Origin: Flavobacteriia bacterium
Lineage (GTDB): Bacteria; Bacteroidota; Bacteroidia; Flavobacteriales_D; Crocinitomicaceae
Direction: 5' to 3'
Length of the DNA: 64,000 nt
Assembly: GCA_947490145.1 (NCBI GenBank)
Contig: CANLGD010000001.1
Location: forward strand, 1 to 64,000
A program made the translations under genes and the position numbers. Shown here one piece after another: positions 8,485 to 16,303 of the stretch. A model generated the notes under the pieces. It did not search any database, had not been told where the DNA came from, and saw only the letters and a program-made list of their open reading frames with translations. How positions within the stretch are numbered: position 1 is the first letter of the stretch; each line of letters begins with the position of its first letter.

Positions 8485-8601
8485 TTAGCAACACATACAG
8501 CAACAACAAATTTGAATTTTAGAAATAGAAATTTTTGAGTCAATTAGATTAAACTGTTGACTTTTTTTGTTATTCTTACGGAAATAAACTTGTTTTTTCA
8601 T
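8485..8601 (-). CDS. Cys-rich short leader ORF between SAM riboswitch and metX
   Basis: A 38-codon ORF begins ATG AAA AAA CAA and ends in codons for Ile-Cys-Cys-Cys-Cys-Met-Cys-Cys followed by TAA. Six of the last seven codons are cysteine (TGT TGT TGC TGT ATG TGT TGC; the arrangement is read directly from the minus strand). Its stop codon forms the 5' end of a perfect 6-bp hairpin (TAAGAT, loop GTTA, ATCTTA; 8472-8487). metX starts 38 nt after the stop. Position and composition are those of a regulatory leader peptide that could stall when Cys-tRNA is scarce. Translation has not been shown. Too short for usual gene callers. Confidence 0.6.
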   Translation of the reverse strand: MKKQVYFRKNNKKSQQFNLIDSKISISKIQICCCCMCC

Positions 8602-8634
8602 AACTTAATTTATATTCATCCTAAACAACATGTT

Positions 8635-8744
8635 TAAGAATCTGGATTTGGCACCGGTTTTCCAACTCTCGAAGTTATTTACTAACGAGAACTTTAAGTT
8701 GGTTGCCAGAGGGTCTTCGAGCCAGTCTCTCACCTCTTCTTTAT
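8635..8744 (-). promoter_or_regulatory. SAM-I (S-box) riboswitch
   Basis: Read on the minus strand, the conserved S-box blocks occur in order: AAGAAGAGGTGAGAGACTGG, then CCCTCTGGCAACC, then GGTGCCAAATCC, closed by a TTCTT that can pair with the initial AAGAA as P1. These are the hallmark SAM-I aptamer sequences. It lies about 190 nt upstream of metX and just before the Cys-rich short ORF. No intrinsic terminator with a T-run is visible between aptamer and metX, so control may act on translation or on the short ORF. Confidence 0.92.
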
Positions 8745-8789
8745 AAATCATATTCCGTAGAAAAAGAGTTTCTACTTTTTTTGATATTG

Positions 8790-8797
8790 CAAAATTA
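8790..8797 (-). promoter_or_regulatory. Putative -7 promoter element for the SAM-riboswitch/metX transcript
   Basis: TAATTTTG on the minus strand fits the Bacteroidota -7 consensus TAnnTTTG and lies about 45 nt before the aptamer. A good TTG -33 element at the usual spacing was not found. Between it and the aptamer is a small inverted repeat (GTAGAAA and TTTTCTAC, about 8756-8776). Confidence 0.45.
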
Positions 8798-8868
8798 AAT
8801 TAAATTTTTGAATAAAAAACGATTTAGGCAAAAAAAAATAAAATAATTTTTGAAATATAAAATTTAAT

Positions 8869-9309
8869 TTAGGATTCAATTAAAATTGTAACTGGTCCAT
8901 CATTTATCAGTTTTACTTTCATATCAGCACCAAAAACTCCTGCTTTTACAATTAAATTTGAGTGTTTTTTCAAGTTTTCTAAAAAATATTCATACAATGG
9001 AATTGCTTTTTCAGGTCTTGCTGCTTTTATAAAACTTGGACGATTTCCTTTTTTAGTATTTGCTAAAAGTGTAAATTGGCTGATTACTAAAAATTCGCCT
9101 TTAATATCTTTAATCGATAAATTCATTTTTTCATCTGAATCAGAAAATATGCGCATCGAACTGATTTTTTGAATCAAATAATCTGCCTCTTTTTCAAAAT
9201 CATCTTCCTCAATTCCCAATAAAATCAATAATCCTGACTTAATTTCATTGTGAATTAATTGATTTATAATAACTGAAGCTTCAGAAACACGTTGTAATAC
9301 TATTTTCAT
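8869..9309 (-). CDS. dtd: D-aminoacyl-tRNA deacylase
   Basis: A protein of 146 residues when begun at the ATG at 9309 (MKIVLQRVSEASVIIN), the canonical DTD N-terminus. An upstream in-frame ATG at 9333 would add eight residues lying in a palindromic element and is not preferred. Family motifs seen are FLVISQFTLLANTKKGNRPSF (the SQFTL active-site segment) and the C-terminal VKAGVFGADMKVKLINDGPVTILIES (the Gly-cisPro-type NxGPVT motif, here NDGPVT). The enzyme removes D-amino acids wrongly attached to tRNA and acts as a cytoplasmic dimer. A plausible promoter is at 9544-9574. Confidence 0.93.
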   Translation of the reverse strand: MKIVLQRVSEASVIINQLIHNEIKSGLLILLGIEEDDFEKEADYLIQKISSMRIFSDSDEKMNLSIKDIKGEFLVISQFTLLANTKKGNRPSFIKAARPEKAIPLYEYFLENLKKHSNLIVKAGVFGADMKVKLINDGPVTILIES

Positions 9310-9336
9310 TTTATTAAATTCATTTTTTGGCAATTA

Positions 9337-9412
9337 TTGCAGCTACTTACTTCGGGCGGCATTTCGCTATAGCTGAGCTGGATTCTGAAACGGAAGTACT
9401 TGCCAAAAAAAA
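9337..9412. repeat. GC-rich palindromic element upstream of dtd
   Basis: A short stretch much richer in GC than its surroundings is closed by TTTTTTGGCAA on the left and TTGCCAAAAAAAA on the right. A second pairing lies inside (ACTTACTTC with GGAAGTA). The centre includes GGCGGCATTTCGCTATAGC. It is not a tRNA: there is no acceptor/T-loop pattern. It lies in the 5' region of dtd, or is a dispersed palindromic repeat that landed there. The remainder of the 288-bp gap (9413-9597) is AT-rich and contains a promoter candidate. Confidence 0.5.
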
Positions 9413-9543
9413 GAATCTTCCTTTTTGATTAATTTTCCATCTAATTGCACATGAATCTACTATTGTAGAAAAAAAGTTAAAACAAATAAATATTGAAATA
9501 TTAAAAAGCATAAAAATTAGTCCTTAAAAATAAAATTCATTTC

Positions 9544-9574
9544 CAAAGATAACAAAAAACACCCTAAATCTCAA
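9544..9574 (-). promoter_or_regulatory. Promoter candidate for dtd
   Basis: On the minus strand, TTG at 9572-9574 and TATCTTTG at 9544-9551 are separated by 20 nt. This fits the Bacteroidota TTG / TAnnTTTG promoter layout. It lies just downstream of the rsgA stop. Confidence 0.5.
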
Positions 9575-9597
9575 AATTTTTTATGATTAGTTGGAAT

Positions 9598-10545
9598 TCA
9601 AATCTCTTTTCTTCGGTGCACTTCATTTTCATCTTCTGTCATTAATTGAATGTAAGTATTGAAGCGGCTCTCTGCTATTTCCCCATTTTCTACCGCATCT
9701 TTTACAGCACATTTAGGTTCATTTAGATGTTGGCAATTATGGTATTTGCATTTCCCAATTAATTGACGCATTTCAGGGAAATAATGAGAAATTACTTCTT
9801 TGTCTAAATCTACTATGCCAAAAGCCCTAATGCCAGGTGTATCTATTATATATGCATTAAAATCTAATTTGTGCATTTCTGCAAATGTTGTTGTATGCTG
9901 TCCTTGTTGATGGGCGGTCGAAATTGAATTCGTTTTAATATCAAAAGTTGGATCTAATGAATTAATTAAAGTACTTTTTCCAACTCCACTGTGTCCAGAA
10001 ATCATGACTTGTTTTCCTGCAATTTCCTTTCTTAAGAAATGAACATCTTCCGCTATTAAACCCGATATTTTAAAACATGGATAGCTAATTTGTTGGTATT
10101 TTTCAATAATTTCATCAATCTCTCTTAATTCTTTTCCAGAATATTGATCTATTTTATTAAAAAGTAGGGTAGTGGGAATTCTAAACGATTCAGCAGCAAC
10201 TAAAAAGCGATCTATAAACGCTAAATGTGTTTGTGGAGATTTTAAAGTTACAAGCAAATAAGCCTGGTCAATATTTGCAGCCAATATTTGCATTTGCTTG
10301 CTCAAATTAGTTGATTTACGAACAATGTAATTTTTTCGTTCCTGATAATCATTAATAACATATTTACCTTCTTCGTCAGGTTTTTCATTGATAAAAACTT
10401 CATCTCCAACGGCAATTGGATTGGTTGTTCTTAATTTTTCAAGGCGAATTTTTCCACGGATTCGGCATTCAATAATCGAATTGTCTGGCAATTCAACAAT
10501 ATACCATTTTCCTGTAGATTTAAGAACTTTACCTTGTAAATGCAT
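9598..10545 (-). CDS. rsgA: Ribosome small subunit-dependent GTPase A
   Basis: A 315-residue circularly permuted GTPase that checks late 30S subunit assembly. An N-terminal OB fold (about residues 1-70) is followed by the G4 motif FNKIDQYS, then G1 SGHSGVGKSTLIN, then G3 DTPGIRAFG. This order, with G4 before G1, is diagnostic. The C-terminal zinc-binding segment CKYHNCQHLNEPKCAV supplies the Cys/His ligands. The start is preferred because the OB fold begins immediately (MHLQGKVLKSTGKWY). A terminator-like hairpin ends only about 10 nt before this start codon, which raises the question of where the transcript begins. Confidence 0.95.
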   Translation of the reverse strand: MHLQGKVLKSTGKWYIVELPDNSIIECRIRGKIRLEKLRTTNPIAVGDEVFINEKPDEEGKYVINDYQERKNYIVRKSTNLSKQMQILAANIDQAYLLVTLKSPQTHLAFIDRFLVAAESFRIPTTLLFNKIDQYSGKELREIDEIIEKYQQISYPCFKISGLIAEDVHFLRKEIAGKQVMISGHSGVGKSTLINSLDPTFDIKTNSISTAHQQGQHTTTFAEMHKLDFNAYIIDTPGIRAFGIVDLDKEVISHYFPEMRQLIGKCKYHNCQHLNEPKCAVKDAVENGEIAESRFNTYIQLMTEDENEVHRRKEI

Positions 10546-10554
10546 TTGATTTTG

Positions 10555-10591
10555 AAAAAAAAATCCATCAGCAGATGTTGATGGATTTTAA
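10555..10591 (-). terminator. Terminator-like hairpin before rsgA
   Basis: Minus-strand hairpin with arms AAATCCATCA and TGATGGATTT around a loop of about 8 nt, followed on the minus strand by a run of nine T. It follows the TerB-like gene (stop at 10609) and would end that transcript. Its T-run is about 10 nt from the rsgA ATG. Confidence 0.8.
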
Positions 10592-10608
10592 AAATTATTT
10601 TATATTAA

Positions 10609-11031
10609 TTAAAGTATTGCTTCAAGGATTTCATCTTTAGATAATCCTGAATTAATTTTGTCAATGATTACTTTTGTCTTTGACTCAATTGTTTCATCTG
10701 AAAACCCTAAAGACATTCCAATATGTTTTACGAAAATTAATTCTTCATGACTCATAACACCATCAATCATAGCCATTTGTATTAATTGAATAAATCTTTC
10801 GTAACGATCTTCTCTTGAATAAGGAGGAATCGCAGGATAAGAATCAGAATTTTCAAGAATTTCTTTTACTTGTTCTTCAGTAATTGAAAGTCTTTGAGCA
10901 ATTTTGTTCAATAAATTGTTTTCTTTGTCTAAAATTATCCCGTCATATCTTGCAATTAATACAAGATTTCTAAAATGTCCTTTCTGGCTAGTTTGTTCGC
11001 CAGTTTCAAAAAATTCTGCTATCGATCCCAT
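10609..11031 (-). CDS. TerB-like helical protein
   Basis: A 140-residue cytoplasmic protein without signal peptide. It is entirely alpha-helical by composition, with two similar acidic motifs: LIARYDGIILDKENNLLNKIAQRLSI (residues 27-51) and MAMIDGVMSHEELIFVKHIGMSLGFS (87-113). Each resembles the DGxxxxxE metal-binding helix of TerB/DjlA-type domains. Function in this family is poorly known; envelope-stress or metal-related roles are proposed for relatives. A strong terminator follows. Confidence 0.65.
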   Translation of the reverse strand: MGSIAEFFETGEQTSQKGHFRNLVLIARYDGIILDKENNLLNKIAQRLSITEEQVKEILENSDSYPAIPPYSREDRYERFIQLIQMAMIDGVMSHEELIFVKHIGMSLGFSDETIESKTKVIIDKINSGLSKDEILEAIL

Positions 11032-11116
11032 TTAATATATAATTTTTACACAAATTTACAATTAAATTTAGGAATACAATTTTAAGTTTAAAAAAAATTT
11101 GATAATAGTTAATAAA

Positions 11117-11144
11117 TTGTTAATTTTGAATTATATTAAGTTTG
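11117..11144 (+). promoter_or_regulatory. Promoter candidate with start codon almost at the +1 site
   Basis: TTG at 11117-11119 and TAAGTTTG at 11137-11144 with 17 nt between fit the Bacteroidota promoter. The ATG of the next gene is at 11152, only 7 nt after the -7 box, so the mRNA would be nearly leaderless. Confidence 0.5.
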
Positions 11145-11151
11145 GACTTTT

Positions 11152-11484
11152 ATGAAATACGCATTTATTATACCTTTTTTATGTTTTTCTTTTCTTAGTT
11201 TTTCGCAAACTGACAATATTGTCGTGCGCAAAATTCAACGTTTTGAAAATACTCAAAGAGATTTATCAACAATAACTTCTAATCATATTGAAATAAAAGA
11301 CAGTGTTTTTCAATATGTTGAAACTAAAAGACAAGAGTTGGCTCCAAATTGTCCAGTTAGTATTTTAAATACTAGAAGTTTAGAAAATAGAACTAGTGTA
11401 ATAGAAAATTGGTATGCTCAATTTCCGCTAGAGTACAAGAATTATGTAGAATTTTTAGAACGATTTATCAGATCAAACCTTTAA
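11152..11484 (+). CDS. Small secreted hypothetical protein
   Basis: A 110-residue protein with a signal peptide, MKYAFIIPFLCFSFLSFSQ, ending in the typical Bacteroidota SFSQ cleavage context. The mature part is mostly helical and polar, ending ENWYAQFPLEYKNYVEFLERFI. No family recognised. The stop is 3 nt before the ATG of the large T9SS protein at 11490, so the two are almost certainly one operon and this may be a helper of that surface protein (inferred). Confidence 0.7.
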   Translation: MKYAFIIPFLCFSFLSFSQTDNIVVRKIQRFENTQRDLSTITSNHIEIKDSVFQYVETKRQELAPNCPVSILNTRSLENRTSVIENWYAQFPLEYKNYVEFLERFIRSNL

Positions 11485-11489
11485 TAAAT

Positions 11490-13976
11490 ATGAAAAATTA
11501 TTTTAACTTATTATTTATGATTTTTTTGATAAATAATTTAATTTTTTCACAAGGTTGTAATTCTGATGTTTCAATTTGTTCGGCAGGTGTTGCTGGCCCT
11601 TTTATTTTTGACCAAAATACTGTTGGTCCACCAACAGATTATGCAGATCCTGTGGAATGCTCAACTGGAAGTTTTGGAAATGACAGTGGTTTTGGATTTA
11701 TTCTGCTTCAAATTACAACCAGTGGACCCTTAAACCTTTTAATTGAGGGAAATTCTGGTCAAGGGTTTGTTGATGTTATTGTTTATAATATTCCTGCTGG
11801 CATAAGTCCTTGTGTGGCGGTTTTAAATGATGCGAATGAAATCGGTTGTAATTATGCTACTGATTTGGTTGGATGTACGCAATTTGGGAGCGATTTTCCT
11901 TGTTCTTCCTCTGTTTCGGCTCCAAACGTTGTTGCTGGTCAAACAATTATGGTAATTGCGCATGATTATTCAACTGAAAATTCAAGTTTTACATTAGAAC
12001 TTGGCCCCAGTGGAGCGCAATCGGGAATTCCAAATGGAACTGTTACGTCTGTTCCAGGAAATATTTGCAACGATGCTGCAAGTTTTCAATTAAATGCAGC
12101 TGATTTAGGAGGTAGTTGGACAGGAAATGGTGTCTCTAGCACTGGAATGTTTAATCCTGCAACTGCTGGAATTGGCGCGCAAACAATTAATTATGAAATT
12201 GGTGTGGCGCCCTGCAATGCTAGTGGTTCAACAACAATTAATGTGATTGATTGCTCAGTTCCTACTTGCACTGTTGCTGCAAGTAATTCTGGAAATATTT
12301 GCATTGGCGAAACGTTTGATTTAGTTGCTTCAAATGTTGCTAATTCTCTTTCTTACTCTTGGTCGGGAAATGGTTTTAATTCGGTCATTCAAAATCCAAC
12401 AAATATTCCGTCACCACTTGTTGCAGGAACCTATACATACACCGTTTTGGTCACAATCGCAGGTGCTACTTGTTCAGCAAATTCTATTATTACCGTTGCT
12501 GGAATAGCTGATGCAACAATAACTTCTGTTTTAGGTAATGTTTGCCAAGATGATCCAATTAATCAGCTCACTTCACTAAATTTGGGGGGAAGTTGGATTG
12601 GAACGGGTGTAAGTGCAAATGGTAGTTTTAATCCTCTAATTGCTGGGGTTGGTCTTCATCCAATTACTTATTCCATTGGCAGTGGTGGCTGCAACGATAC
12701 AGAAATCATTAACATTAACGTGGTAGATTGTAATATTCCAACATGCACCGTTGTAGCGTCTGTAAATTCTCCGATTTGCATTGGTGAAACCTTTGACTTA
12801 AATACTTCAAATGTTCCAAATGTTGTTTCTTACACCTGGAGTGGAAATGGAATAAATTCAAATTTACAATCTGTTTTGGGAAATAATTCTCCATTAGTTG
12901 CTGGAACGTATGATTATTTAGTTACAGTAGTTACTGATTTGGCAACGTGTATTTCCACTGCAAGTTTAGTTGTCAATCCTTTGCCAGCTATTTTTGCAGG
13001 AAACGATACCACAATTTGTGAAGGACAAAGTATCACTTTAAATGCAAGTGGTGGAACAACTTATTTATGGGATAATAATGTAATTGATGGTCAAGCTTTT
13101 GTACCAGCGCAATCTGGAACATATTCCGTTGTTGGAACAGATGTTAATGGTTGTATTTTTGGAGACCAAATCCAAGTTAATATTACTTCGCTTGAAATGG
13201 TAACTTTTGAGCAAGATACCACAGTTGGATGTTCACCTTTATTTGTTAATTTTATTAATACGACTCCAAATGCATCGAATTCAACATGGTTGTTTAACAA
13301 TGCTAATTTAATCCAAGGAGAAAATATAACAAAATCTTTTTCTGGTTCATCTGAATGCTTTAGCGTCACTTTAATTACTTCAATCAATGGTTGTCAAAAT
13401 ACTTTAACTAAATCTGATTTAATTTGCATCAATTTAGTGCCAACTGCATCATTCTATTTTAATGAAAGTGAAGTCAGTTCTGATGAGTCTAGTTTGTTTT
13501 TCCAAAATAGTTCATTAAATGCAACTTTTTATGAATGGAATTTTGGAGATAATTCAGCTTTTGCAACTTCAACAAATCCAATTCACGATTATTTCAGGAA
13601 TTTAGAGGACAATTATACGATCACTTTAGTAGCAAAATCAGAAATTGGCTGCACAGACACCACTAAATTAGAATTCAGATTTAAAGATGATTTAATTTAT
13701 TATGTTCCAAATACTTTTACTCCAGATGGAAATGAATTCAATAGATATTTTCAGCCTGTTTTTACCTCAGGATTTGAACTTATAAGTTATAAATTGAGAA
13801 TTTTTGACCGTTGGGGTGAATTAATTTTTGAATCTTTTGATTCAAAAATTGGTTGGGATGGAACCTATGGAGGATTTCTTGCGCAGGAAGGTGTTTACAC
13901 CTGGCAAATTGAATTTTTGTCCCTGGTTGATAAGCAAACGAAATTAATTTTAGGAAGTGTTTTATTGTTAAAATAG
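11490..13976 (+). CDS. T9SS type B-sorted surface protein with gliding-motility C-terminal domain
   Basis: An 828-residue exported protein. The ATG at 11490 (MKNYFNLLFMIFLINNLIFSQ) is the true start, because it opens a signal peptide; an upstream ATG at 11409 would overlap the preceding gene. Two tandem modules of about 155 residues (roughly 12049-12510 and 12522-12975) each contain LGGSW, CIGETFDL, YxWSGNG and SPLVAGTY. A PKD-like domain follows (FYEWNFGDNSAFATSTNP). The C-terminus (YVPNTFTPDGNEFNRYFQPVF to WDGTYGGFLAQEGVYTWQIEF) is the gliding-motility-associated/type B CTD recognised by the type IX system. Probably an adhesin-like surface protein. Confidence 0.88.
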   Translation: MKNYFNLLFMIFLINNLIFSQGCNSDVSICSAGVAGPFIFDQNTVGPPTDYADPVECSTGSFGNDSGFGFILLQITTSGPLNLLIEGNSGQGFVDVIVYNIPAGISPCVAVLNDANEIGCNYATDLVGCTQFGSDFPCSSSVSAPNVVAGQTIMVIAHDYSTENSSFTLELGPSGAQSGIPNGTVTSVPGNICNDAASFQLNAADLGGSWTGNGVSSTGMFNPATAGIGAQTINYEIGVAPCNASGSTTINVIDCSVPTCTVAASNSGNICIGETFDLVASNVANSLSYSWSGNGFNSVIQNPTNIPSPLVAGTYTYTVLVTIAGATCSANSIITVAGIADATITSVLGNVCQDDPINQLTSLNLGGSWIGTGVSANGSFNPLIAGVGLHPITYSIGSGGCNDTEIININVVDCNIPTCTVVASVNSPICIGETFDLNTSNVPNVVSYTWSGNGINSNLQSVLGNNSPLVAGTYDYLVTVVTDLATCISTASLVVNPLPAIFAGNDTTICEGQSITLNASGGTTYLWDNNVIDGQAFVPAQSGTYSVVGTDVNGCIFGDQIQVNITSLEMVTFEQDTTVGCSPLFVNFINTTPNASNSTWLFNNANLIQGENITKSFSGSSECFSVTLITSINGCQNTLTKSDLICINLVPTASFYFNESEVSSDESSLFFQNSSLNATFYEWNFGDNSAFATSTNPIHDYFRNLEDNYTITLVAKSEIGCTDTTKLEFRFKDDLIYYVPNTFTPDGNEFNRYFQPVFTSGFELISYKLRIFDRWGELIFESFDSKIGWDGTYGGFLAQEGVYTWQIEFLSLVDKQTKLILGSVLLLK

Positions 13977-13995
13977 ATTGATTATGTGCTGAAAT

Positions 13996-14568
13996 TTACT
14001 CAACATAACTTTCAATATAATCTATCAAACTGTGAATTACTTTTATATGAATTTCTTGGGCCCTATCAGCAAAATCTGAATATGGTGCCCTGATTTCGAC
14101 ATCACAAAGTGAAGCAATTTCTCCACCATCTTTTCCAGTCAATGCAATGACTTTAATTCCCGCTTTTTTTGCAGTATGAATCGCATTAATTACATTTTTT
14201 GAGTTGCCAGACGTAGAAATTGCCAACAAAACATCACCTTCTTGTCCCCAAGCTTCTAAAAAACGAGAAAAAATAAATTCATAGCCGTAATCGTTGGAAA
14301 CACAAGAAATATGGCTCACATCTGAGATTGAAATCGCTGGTAATGCTTTTCTATTTCCTCGGTACCTTCCTGTTAATTCTTCTGCAAAGTGCATCGCGTC
14401 ACACATCGAACCACCGTTGCCACAACTGTAAATTTTACCTTTGTTATTCAGTGAGTTAACGAATATTTTTCCAGCACTTTCTATTTTATTGAAATTCTCT
14501 AAAGTGTTAAATTTTTGCAAAATTTCTAAAGCTTGAGTAAAATGGTCTGATATTTGGTTTGAAGACAT
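13996..14568 (-). CDS. gmhA: D-sedoheptulose-7-phosphate isomerase (SIS domain)
   Basis: A 190-residue SIS-fold isomerase that starts synthesis of the heptose precursor for LPS core or surface sugars. The fold is marked by [24 protein letters not shown] (residues 41-64), [17 protein letters not shown] (115-131) and ALTGKDGG. The [18 protein letters not shown] tail carries the conserved Gln/His pair of GmhA active sites. Length matches the family. It sits alone on the minus strand, convergent with the T9SS protein gene. Confidence 0.9.
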   Translation of the reverse strand: MSSNQISDHFTQALEILQKFNTLENFNKIESAGKIFVNSLNNKGKIYSCGNGGSMCDAMHFAEELTGRYRGNRKALPAISISDVSHISCVSNDYGYEFIFSRFLEAWGQEGDVLLAISTSGNSKNVINAIHTAKKAGIKVIALTGKDGGEIASLCDVEIRAPYSDFADRAQEIHIKVIHSLIDYIESYVE

Positions 14569-14673
14569 TTGAATTAATTTTTATCAAAATTAATTTTTTT
14601 TATCAGAAGTAGCATAATATTTTAAACAAACTTAGTATATTTGAAACCGAGGAAGCTCATAAAACCATCAAAA

Positions 14674-15099
14674 ATGAAAAAATATTTACTCTTAAGTTTA
14701 ACAATCATCTCATTTCTAGGTGCTTTCGCTCAAGAAGAAGATTGTTTCAAAAAATTAGAAAATGCATTTACCAAAAGAGGATCCTACACAATTGCAGATG
14801 ACATGCACAGAAACGTTATTGTAAGTTACTTTGATGCAAGTGGTTCAAATTGTGTCTCAGGAAAAGCACGTGTTGAAAATGGATTAATCGTTTCTATTTT
14901 AATTAAATATGACGATGATACGTATGAGCCATTAGAATCAAAATTTTATAATATTAAAAAAGGACCACCATCAATTAGCAATGGAATATCAGAAATGATT
15001 ATGACTCCAGCTGGTGAAAAATTTAGAATCGTATTTATTGATAATTTAAAACCAAAAGCAAAAACTGCAAAAACAGTAAAATTACCTGACGATTTATAA
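14674..15099 (+). CDS. Secreted hypothetical protein
   Basis: Begun at 14674, this is a 141-residue protein with signal peptide MKKYLLLSLTIISFLGAFAQ; an upstream in-frame ATG at 14641 would put eleven charged residues before it and is rejected. The mature part contains two cysteines (EEDCFKK, SGSNCVSG), suggesting one disulfide, and ends in a lysine-rich tail. No family recognised. Periplasmic or surface location is inferred. Confidence 0.7.
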   Translation: MKKYLLLSLTIISFLGAFAQEEDCFKKLENAFTKRGSYTIADDMHRNVIVSYFDASGSNCVSGKARVENGLIVSILIKYDDDTYEPLESKFYNIKKGPPSISNGISEMIMTPAGEKFRIVFIDNLKPKAKTAKTVKLPDDL

Positions 15100-15258
15100 A
15101 AGTATTGTGATTATAAATAGTAAAGTTGCTCATTGATTTGGTCAGCTTTTTTTTATATTAAAAATTGATAAAATTGTGCATAACATTGTTGATTAATATT
15201 TGTAATGTAAAATTTCATTTAAACATTAATACTTAATTTTGTTCTTTCACTGAATAAA

Positions 15259-15708
15259 ATGGCTTTAGAAGATTTACAAGAAACAGTTAGAGATATTTTT
15301 TCAGCTTACATGGAACAAAATGGCCATCGTAAAACTCCTGAAAGATATGCTATTTTGCAGGAAATATATAATTTTCAAGAGCATTTTGATATAGAAGCTT
15401 TGTATGTTAGAATGAAAATTCAAAAATACCGCGTTTCTCGTGCGACACTTTACAATACAGTCGATTTATTATTGGCTTGTAATTTGGTTAGAAAACATCA
15501 ATTTGGAAAAAATATTGCACAGTTTGAAAAATCTCACGGTTCTAAGCAGCACGATCATGTTATTTGCACAGATACTGGTGAGGTAATTGAATTTTGCGAT
15601 CCGCGTATTCAAAATATAAAGGCAACAATAGAAGAAGTATTTGGAGTGACAATTCAACATCATTCGCTTTATTTTTATGGAGTGAAAAATAATACCGAAA
15701 CAAAATGA
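15259..15708 (+). CDS. Fur-family transcriptional regulator
   Basis: A 149-residue winged-helix repressor of the Fur superfamily. The DNA-binding region spans roughly residues 15-85, with [26 protein letters not shown] and the recognition helix [19 protein letters not shown]. The dimer region has [23 protein letters not shown], which holds the metal-binding histidines. The CxxC structural-zinc pairs of classical Fur are absent. A -7-like TAATTTTG is at about 15233-15240. The ORF overlaps the STAS gene by 4 nt (ATGA), so the two are co-translated. Metal specificity is unknown. Confidence 0.85.
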   Translation: MALEDLQETVRDIFSAYMEQNGHRKTPERYAILQEIYNFQEHFDIEALYVRMKIQKYRVSRATLYNTVDLLLACNLVRKHQFGKNIAQFEKSHGSKQHDHVICTDTGEVIEFCDPRIQNIKATIEEVFGVTIQHHSLYFYGVKNNTETK

Positions 15709-16058
15709 GTTTAACAATTAAAGTAGAACATCAATCAAGTTCTGTTATCTTTTCTTTCACTGGAAAAATAAATAATCCTGAAGAGACAACAGATATTTTA
15801 AACACACTTGACAGAGAAATTGAGTCAAAAAATAAATCTTTTTTGTATGACGTTTCCAAATTAGAATACATCACAAGCTCTGGACTAAATTTTTTCATTC
15901 GCTCATTAACTAGAATTAGAAATGTAGGCGGGGAAATCATTTTATGCGGTGTTCAAGGAAATGTTGAAAAATTGTTGAAAATTTCTAAATTAAACGAAAT
16001 TTTTACGCTATGTCCTAGTGTTTCTGAAGCTTTGATGAAAATTCAGCCAGCTATTTAA
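15705..16058 (+). CDS. STAS-domain protein (anti-sigma-factor antagonist-like)
   Basis: A 117-residue single STAS domain like SpoIIAA/RsbV. The loop [20 protein letters not shown] near residues 48-67 carries the serine (ITSSG) phosphorylated in this family by an HPK-like kinase. [26 protein letters not shown] follows, as expected. It would act by partner-switching. A SiaB-like kinase gene at 35137-35718 in this window is a conceivable partner, but that link is only inferred. The 245-bp gap to purA (16059-16303) shows no gene. Confidence 0.85.
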   Translation: MSLTIKVEHQSSSVIFSFTGKINNPEETTDILNTLDREIESKNKSFLYDVSKLEYITSSGLNFFIRSLTRIRNVGGEIILCGVQGNVEKLLKISKLNEIFTLCPSVSEALMKIQPAI

Positions 16059-16303
16059 TGATTAAAATTAAATATGTACATACAAGCAGAGTTTATGTTT
16101 TAATTTTTGGGTATTTTTTAAGAATTGAATTTTGAGTTTGCCAAGATGTAAGATAAATTTAATTTAAAAAATAACCACACCTATAGAGTTTTCAATGAAG
16201 GTGAAATTTGATTTTAAAACTAAACTAAATAATAAATAAAGAGTATTGATAGTTATCAAGACTAATAACGAGATTTGCTTAGCAAATTTTAAACATTTTT
16301 TAA

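Noticed and set aside
9337-9412. A tRNA or other known RNA gene in the GC-rich stretch
   Set aside because: There is no T-loop GTTCGA/GTTCAA pattern or matched 7-bp acceptor stem, and no match to a riboswitch core that I could see.
11409-11489. Long N-terminal extension of the T9SS protein
   Set aside because: It overlaps the preceding gene and puts 27 polar residues ahead of a perfect signal peptide; the ATG at 11490 is preferred.
16059-16303. A hidden gene or pseudogene before purA
   Set aside because: No open frame with a plausible start or recognisable motif; only AT-rich sequence and a small TTGCTTAGCAA palindrome.
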